A stretch of DNA of 9,941 nucleotides from Porphyromonadaceae bacterium UBA7042. GTDB taxonomy: Bacteria; Bacteroidota; Bacteroidia; Bacteroidales; Muribaculaceae. Below, in pieces: positions 6,579-9,941 of this stretch. The position numbers and the translations under genes were made by a program. Where the stretch lies: NCBI GenBank assembly GCA_002494015.1, contig DLAR01000069.1, forward strand, positions 1 to 9,941, given 5' to 3'. Position 1 is the first letter of the stretch. The number at the start of each line of letters is the position of its first letter. The notes under the pieces were generated by a model. The model was not told the origin of the DNA. It searched no databases and worked only from the letters and a program-made list of their open reading frames with translations.

Positions 6579-8188
6579 TGAAATATACCGATATGAAATT
6601 CAGAACATTCACTTTGTGCTTATTGCTCCTTGGTTTTATTGCTCCTGTCTCGGGACAGACAGGGATGGACGACCCGCTGACTCAAGCGATGATGAAGGCT
6701 TATCAGGACCTGCTTGACGAAGACCCCCGAGATTATGAAACACTTTTCCGCCGTGCCAGCGAATATTATAAACACAATGATTATCCCCGAGCATTGACCG
6801 ATATCAACGAGGCTATCCGCGTGATGCCCGAGGACGATCCCGACATTCGCTATCAGGCCCATCAGCTCCGTGCCAACATCTATATGCAGACAGGCCGCTA
6901 CGACAACGCCGTCAATGACCTCAATTCCGTCTTGTCAATCAACCCCACTGACTACATCACCATCTATCAGCGCGGAACAGCCTACTATGACCTCGGCCGC
7001 TATGAAGATGCCAAGAATGATTTCAACGCGTTGCGCAAAATGAACGCACGCAGTCAGGAGGCTCTTTTCGGACTGGCACGAATTGCCGTTAAGGAAAACA
7101 ATATCGGCATGGCCAATGACCTTTGCGACGAGGCGGTAACCCTTACCCCCGGTGTCAGCGACGTGTACATCCGTCGTGCCTCGGTGCGCTCAATGATGGG
7201 AAATGTCCCCGGAGCGGTCGAAGACTACATTATTGCCATCAGCACCGATCAGGCCAATACACCCCGTGCACTCAGCGAGCTCGCCCTGCTCAGCCGCACC
7301 GATTATCCCGTGGTTATCAGCGGACTGAGCAAAGCTATCAGTCAGGCACCCAAAATCGGCATGTTCTACTATATCCGAGCAATGATCGCTCAGAGTCACT
7401 GTCACTACTCGGCCGCTATCGCCGACTATGACCGCATCCTGACCGACCATCTCGACACCTATCCCGGCATCAATGCCTCGCTCTGTGAATGCTACTATGC
7501 GCTCGGACAGTATGACACCGCCCTTCTCAACGCCGACTATGCTGTCGGAGCCACTCATGACAACAAGGCTTACTATGTGCTGAAATCTGATGTCGAGCGC
7601 GCTCTCGGCAACTATGACACCGCCCTTGCCTGTGCCGAGTCTTCTCTTGAAAAGGACCCCAATTACAATCCGGCCCTTGTGGCAAAAGCCCTCGCCCAGA
7701 TTTCGCTCAAAGAATATGCCGAGGCGTCAGTGGCCCTCAGCGAAGCTGCGATGAACGAGGCCGAGAATCCTTACATCTTTATGCTGCGTGCTTGGGTCCT
7801 CGGTGAATATCGCAATCAGAAAGCCAACGCCGAGTCTTGCTATGAGCGCATCCTTGACATGGACTTCAAGAGCGACGATGTCACGTCGCTGCGCGGTTTC
7901 GCCCTCCTGTATCTCGGCCGCGAGATTGAAGGCGATGACTGGATGGAAACCATTCTTGAAAGTGTCGACGATTATGACGGCATGGTCAACTATTATGGAG
8001 CGTGCTACTGGGGTGCCCGTGGCGATTTGAACCGCGCGTTTGCATGCATGGAGACATCGCTTGAAAAAGGATATGCCAACTATCACAACTGGACCCGCGC
8101 CGATGATGCCCGTGTCAATGCCGCCCCACTCCGCGACGACCCGCGTTTCAAGCAGCTGCTTGAAAAATATGCCCGCATATTCAAGTAA
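6578..8188 (+). CDS. Exported tetratricopeptide-repeat (TPR) protein
   Basis: This 536-residue protein has an N-terminal signal peptide (core TLCLLLLGFIAPVSG) followed by about ten to twelve TPR-like helical hairpins covering nearly all of the rest. Clear units include YQAHQLRANIYMQTGRYDNA, YITIYQRGTAYYDLGRYEDA, SDVYIRRASVRSMMGNVPGA, YPGINASLCECYYALGQYDT and NKAYYVLKSDVERALGNYDT. TPR arrays bind proteins, so a periplasmic scaffold or envelope-assembly role is possible, but no partner or function can be named. The ATG at 6578 overlaps the kdsA TAA by one base, which favours translational coupling. A second ATG at 6593 gives a more standard signal peptide beginning MKFRTF and may be the true start. 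No catalytic domain is visible. The final segment (TRADDARVNAAPLRDDPRFK) resembles the end of many TPR proteins. Confidence 0.85.
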   Translation: MKYTDMKFRTFTLCLLLLGFIAPVSGQTGMDDPLTQAMMKAYQDLLDEDPRDYETLFRRASEYYKHNDYPRALTDINEAIRVMPEDDPDIRYQAHQLRANIYMQTGRYDNAVNDLNSVLSINPTDYITIYQRGTAYYDLGRYEDAKNDFNALRKMNARSQEALFGLARIAVKENNIGMANDLCDEAVTLTPGVSDVYIRRASVRSMMGNVPGAVEDYIIAISTDQANTPRALSELALLSRTDYPVVISGLSKAISQAPKIGMFYYIRAMIAQSHCHYSAAIADYDRILTDHLDTYPGINASLCECYYALGQYDTALLNADYAVGATHDNKAYYVLKSDVERALGNYDTALACAESSLEKDPNYNPALVAKALAQISLKEYAEASVALSEAAMNEAENPYIFMLRAWVLGEYRNQKANAESCYERILDMDFKSDDVTSLRGFALLYLGREIEGDDWMETILESVDDYDGMVNYYGACYWGARGDLNRAFACMETSLEKGYANYHNWTRADDARVNAAPLRDDPRFKQLLEKYARIFK

Positions 8189-8191
8189 TTG

Positions 8192-8659
8192 ATGACCGAG
8201 TGTTATAAATATAATTCTCCTCTCGGCGACCTGACGGTCGTCGTCGAGGAGAATTTTCTTACCGGGATATGGTATCCGGGACACGAACCGGCCGGATTGC
8301 CGGCCCGTGTCAGTCAGCAGGCGAGTACGACCATGATGTCGGTCGTCAGATGGCTCGACACCTACTTCGGCGGCTCGATACCCGATTTTCTGCCGCCGCT
8401 CAATCCTGCCGGGACTCCTTTTCGCCACAAGGTGTGGAAACAATTGCTCACGATTCCTTACGGCGCCACAACAAGCTACGGTGCCATCGCGCAGGCGATA
8501 GGTTGCCGGTCGGCACGCGCAATAGGCAACGCTGTCGGGCACAACCCCGTTTCCATCATTATCCCCTGTCACCGAGTGGTAGGTACCGACGGATCCCTGA
8601 CAGGATACGCCGGAAATCTCGACCGCAAATCTTATCTCTTAAATCTTGAACATAAATGA
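8192..8659 (+). CDS. Methylated-DNA--[protein]-cysteine S-methyltransferase (Ogt-type)
   Basis: This 155-residue cytoplasmic repair protein should transfer alkyl groups from O6-alkylguanine or O4-alkylthymine in DNA to its own cysteine in a single-use reaction. The DNA-binding and active-site region is intact: FRHKVWKQLLTIPYGATTSYGAIA, then RAIGNAVGHNP with the likely arginine finger, then IIPCHRVVG with acceptor Cys126 and TGYAGNLDRKSYLLNLE near the end. It lacks the Ada regulatory domain, so it is of the Ogt/MGMT type. The frame is open from a TTG at 8189 right after the TPR stop, but the ATG at 8192 is the better start. Its last codons overlap the following gene by 4 bp (ATGA), indicating coupling. 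The N-terminal domain is short, as in many bacterial members. Confidence 0.94.
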   Translation: MTECYKYNSPLGDLTVVVEENFLTGIWYPGHEPAGLPARVSQQASTTMMSVVRWLDTYFGGSIPDFLPPLNPAGTPFRHKVWKQLLTIPYGATTSYGAIAQAIGCRSARAIGNAVGHNPVSIIIPCHRVVGTDGSLTGYAGNLDRKSYLLNLEHK

Positions 8660-9585
8660 AACTGAAAACATTACTTTTGTCCTTTCTGATACTGACAGCA
8701 ACAACGGCAGCCCGTGCGAAAGTGCCGGCCGAGTTCAATGTAGCCACCTATAATCTGCGCCAGCTCAACGGAGGCGACAACGAGGCCGGAAACGGATGGG
8801 AACGTCGTTACCCGGTAATTGCAACACTTGTCCAATTCCACGACTTTGACATCTTCGGCACTCAGGAAGGATATAAATCGCAACTTGAACAACTCCGTGC
8901 CGCCATGCCGGGGTATGATTACATCGGGATTGGCCGTGACGACGGAAAGGAAGGAGGAGAACACTCGGCAATCTTCTATCGCACTGACCTTTTTGAAGTA
9001 GTCGACCACGGTGATTTCTGGCTTTCCGAGACCCCCGACCGCCCCGGACTGGGATGGGATGCCGTGTGTAACCGCATCTGCACATGGGGACACTTCCGCC
9101 ACATTCCTTCGGGCAAAGAATTCCTGTTCTTCAACCTTCACGCCGACCACATCGGGAAACGCGCCCGCGTCGAAAGTGCCGCGCTTGTCAAGAATAAAAT
9201 GCAAGAATTTGGCAGCACACTGCCAGTGTTCCTTACCGGCGACTTCAACGTGGACCAGACCCATTCATCCTATGCGGCATTCAATGACGGCAGTGCGCTT
9301 GTCGATTCCTATACCGTCGGCAAGCTCGTCTATGCTCTTAACGGCACCTACAACGCCTATCACACCGACGATTATACTGACAGCCGTATCGACCATATAT
9401 TTGTCTCGCCAAGCATCGAAGTGAAAAAATATGGCGTACTGACCGATACCTATCGCACTCTCGACTCGTCAGAGGCATCGGTCAGCGACTCACCCGACGC
9501 GCCGAGGGAAATAACGCTGAGGCAATATACGCCGCGCAACCCCTCTGACCACTACCCGGTCAAAATCGTCGTGAAACTCCCTTAA
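8656..9585 (+). CDS. Exported endonuclease/exonuclease/phosphatase (EEP) family hydrolase
   Basis: This 309-residue protein has a clear signal peptide (MKLKTLLLSFLILTATTAARA), then an EEP domain with all the expected metal-dependent catalytic motifs: FNVATYNLR, GTQEGY (Glu71), FFNLHADHIG, LTGDFNVDQ (Asp196, Asn198), SRIDHIFVS and the terminal PSDHYPV (Asp298, His299). The superfamily includes DNase I, exonuclease III, sphingomyelinases and inositol phosphatases, so the substrate cannot be fixed from motifs. Export argues against a role in chromosomal repair and favours a periplasmic or extracellular phosphodiesterase or nuclease. It overlaps the methyltransferase gene by 4 bp, although one product is cytoplasmic and the other exported. 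It is the last gene of the block and ends about 20 bp before a strong terminator. Confidence 0.9.
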   Translation: MKLKTLLLSFLILTATTAARAKVPAEFNVATYNLRQLNGGDNEAGNGWERRYPVIATLVQFHDFDIFGTQEGYKSQLEQLRAAMPGYDYIGIGRDDGKEGGEHSAIFYRTDLFEVVDHGDFWLSETPDRPGLGWDAVCNRICTWGHFRHIPSGKEFLFFNLHADHIGKRARVESAALVKNKMQEFGSTLPVFLTGDFNVDQTHSSYAAFNDGSALVDSYTVGKLVYALNGTYNAYHTDDYTDSRIDHIFVSPSIEVKKYGVLTDTYRTLDSSEASVSDSPDAPREITLRQYTPRNPSDHYPVKIVVKLP

Positions 9586-9603
9586 AAAATTATTTCCACA
9601 CAC

Positions 9604-9640
9604 AAAAACGTCCCTCCGGTTATCGGGGGGACGTTTTTTT
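9604..9640. terminator. Bidirectional hairpin terminator between EEP gene and right sigma copy
   Basis: The stem pairs AAAAACGTCCCTCCG (9604-9618) with CGGGGGGACGTTTTT (9624-9638) around a 5-nt loop. In the + direction it has 15 pairs, one a U·G wobble (9615/9627), and a run of seven T (9634-9640), so it is a strong intrinsic terminator for the EEP gene. In the opposite direction it can also stop the convergent sigma transcript, but with one C·A mismatch and only five T residues. Shared terminators are normal between convergent genes. Confidence 0.9.
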
Positions 9641-9645
9641 CCTAA

Positions 9646-9811
9646 ATCACAAAATACTCGGTCTCACGACTTTAGTAACCAATTAACCAATCATTTAATC
9701 TCAAAAATTGCATTTTTATGCTGTTGCGGAGCGTCGTCCGCGGTTTGCAGTCCTGTATGATATAAACTTGTTATTCTTTCTTTTGTTCATTCCGGGGGAG
9801 CGGCGGGCGGC
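9646..9811 (-). other. Conserved spacer downstream of sigma gene (right copy)
   Basis: This is the counterpart of 131-300. It carries the same small hairpin (9726-9741) and the same tandem 8-mer (9676-9691, TAACCAATTAACCAAT on the + strand). Five substitutions separate it from the left copy, none of them in 9642-9713. No gene with convincing coding character is seen on either strand; a 24-codon ORF on the - strand (about 9716-9790) is present but not conserved at protein level. Confidence 0.5.
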
Positions 9812-9941
9812 TCAGCGGTAGTCGGCGAAACGCGACTGGAGTTTCTTGCGGGCGAAGAAGATGCGGCTCTTGACGGTGCCGAGCGGGAGGTTCATCTCCT
9901 TGGCTATCTCGTCATATTTGTAACCGGCGACGTGCATCGAG
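9812..9941 (-). CDS. ECF-type RNA polymerase sigma factor, C-terminal fragment (right copy)
   Basis: Read on the - strand, the frame enters from the right edge and ends with TGA at 9814-9812, giving the same 42 residues as the left copy, including the region 4 helix-turn-helix EIAKEMNLPLGTVKSR. Four codons differ from the left copy (Lys AAA/AAG, Ile ATA/ATT, Thr ACC/ACT, Leu CTC/CTT), all at third positions and all synonymous. That pattern indicates both sequences have been kept as functional protein-coding DNA. The 5' part with region 2 is outside the window, so it is unknown whether the two full proteins are identical or have different N-terminal halves. Confidence 0.88.
   Translation of the reverse strand, partial: SMHVAGYKYDEIAKEMNLPLGTVKSRIFFARKKLQSRFADYR

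Larger units (their letters stand above)
9600..9941 (-). repeat. Right arm of the long imperfect inverted repeat
   Basis: This is the reverse complement of 1-341 with ten substitutions and one extra base. It contains the terminator, the spacer and the 3' end of a sigma-factor gene reading leftwards. The inner limit is 9600, just before the terminator hairpin; the outer limit lies outside the window. The last 24 bases match the first 24 of the window exactly, in inverted orientation. Confidence 0.95.

Noticed and set aside
8189..8191. TTG as start codon of the methyltransferase
   Set aside because: It directly precedes an ATG in the same frame, which is the preferred start.
7727..8572. 281-codon open frame on the - strand opposite the TPR and methyltransferase genes
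   Set aside because: Both + strand genes have clear family motifs across the same DNA; the antisense translation shows none.
8672..8679. TACTTTTG, a -7-like promoter element at the start of the EEP gene
   Set aside because: It is inside the signal-peptide codons, downstream of the start codon, and has no -33 partner.
1..9941. Linear plasmid or phage with terminal inverted repeats, or a composite transposon
   Set aside because: The ends mirror each other, but the interior is housekeeping genes (mnmA, rsmE, kdsA), there is no replication, packaging or transposase gene, and the repeats carry the end of an open sigma gene that must continue outside.

Overview
The window looks like chromosomal DNA from a member of the Bacteroidota, most likely order Bacteroidales and plausibly a Muribaculaceae-type gut bacterium. 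The reasons are a perfect Bacteroides-type promoter (TTTG, 20 bp, TATCTTTG), no Shine-Dalgarno-like sites before the starts, a DUF5106-type thioredoxin-fold protein, a UVR-tailed DUF151 nuclease, an ECF sigma factor of Bacteroidales type, and roughly even base composition. The genus is inference only.

Layout. Positions 433-9585 hold ten complete genes, all on the + strand with gaps of 68 bp or less and several overlaps or near-overlaps, so they probably form one long transcription unit or a few overlapping ones. In order: DUF5106/thioredoxin-like exported protein, DoxX membrane protein, mnmA, bifunctional nuclease (DUF151 plus UVR), NupG-type nucleoside permease, rsmE, kdsA, exported TPR protein, Ogt-type DNA methyltransferase, and exported endonuclease/exonuclease/phosphatase (EEP) hydrolase. 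The first gene has a recognisable promoter at 378-409. The last ends just before a strong hairpin terminator at 9604-9640. Most products are housekeeping: tRNA thiolation, rRNA methylation, Kdo synthesis for LPS, nucleoside uptake and repair of alkylated DNA. Others act in the envelope or periplasm.

The unusual part is the two ends. Positions 1-341 and 9600-9941 are the same sequence in inverted orientation, about 97% identical (10 substitutions and one 1-nt indel by my hand alignment). Each copy holds the last 42 codons of an ECF sigma factor, about 170 bp of downstream spacer, and a hairpin terminator. The two sigma genes therefore converge on the 9.3-kb block. All four coding differences are synonymous, so the copies look like two real, selected alleles or paralogues rather than sequencing error. 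The repeat stops within a few bases of the terminator on the block side. The arrangement could be a segmental duplication able to drive inversion of the whole block, or a join of two strain variants in a metagenome assembly. The window alone cannot decide between these. No mobile-element gene, CRISPR array, tRNA or rRNA was seen.
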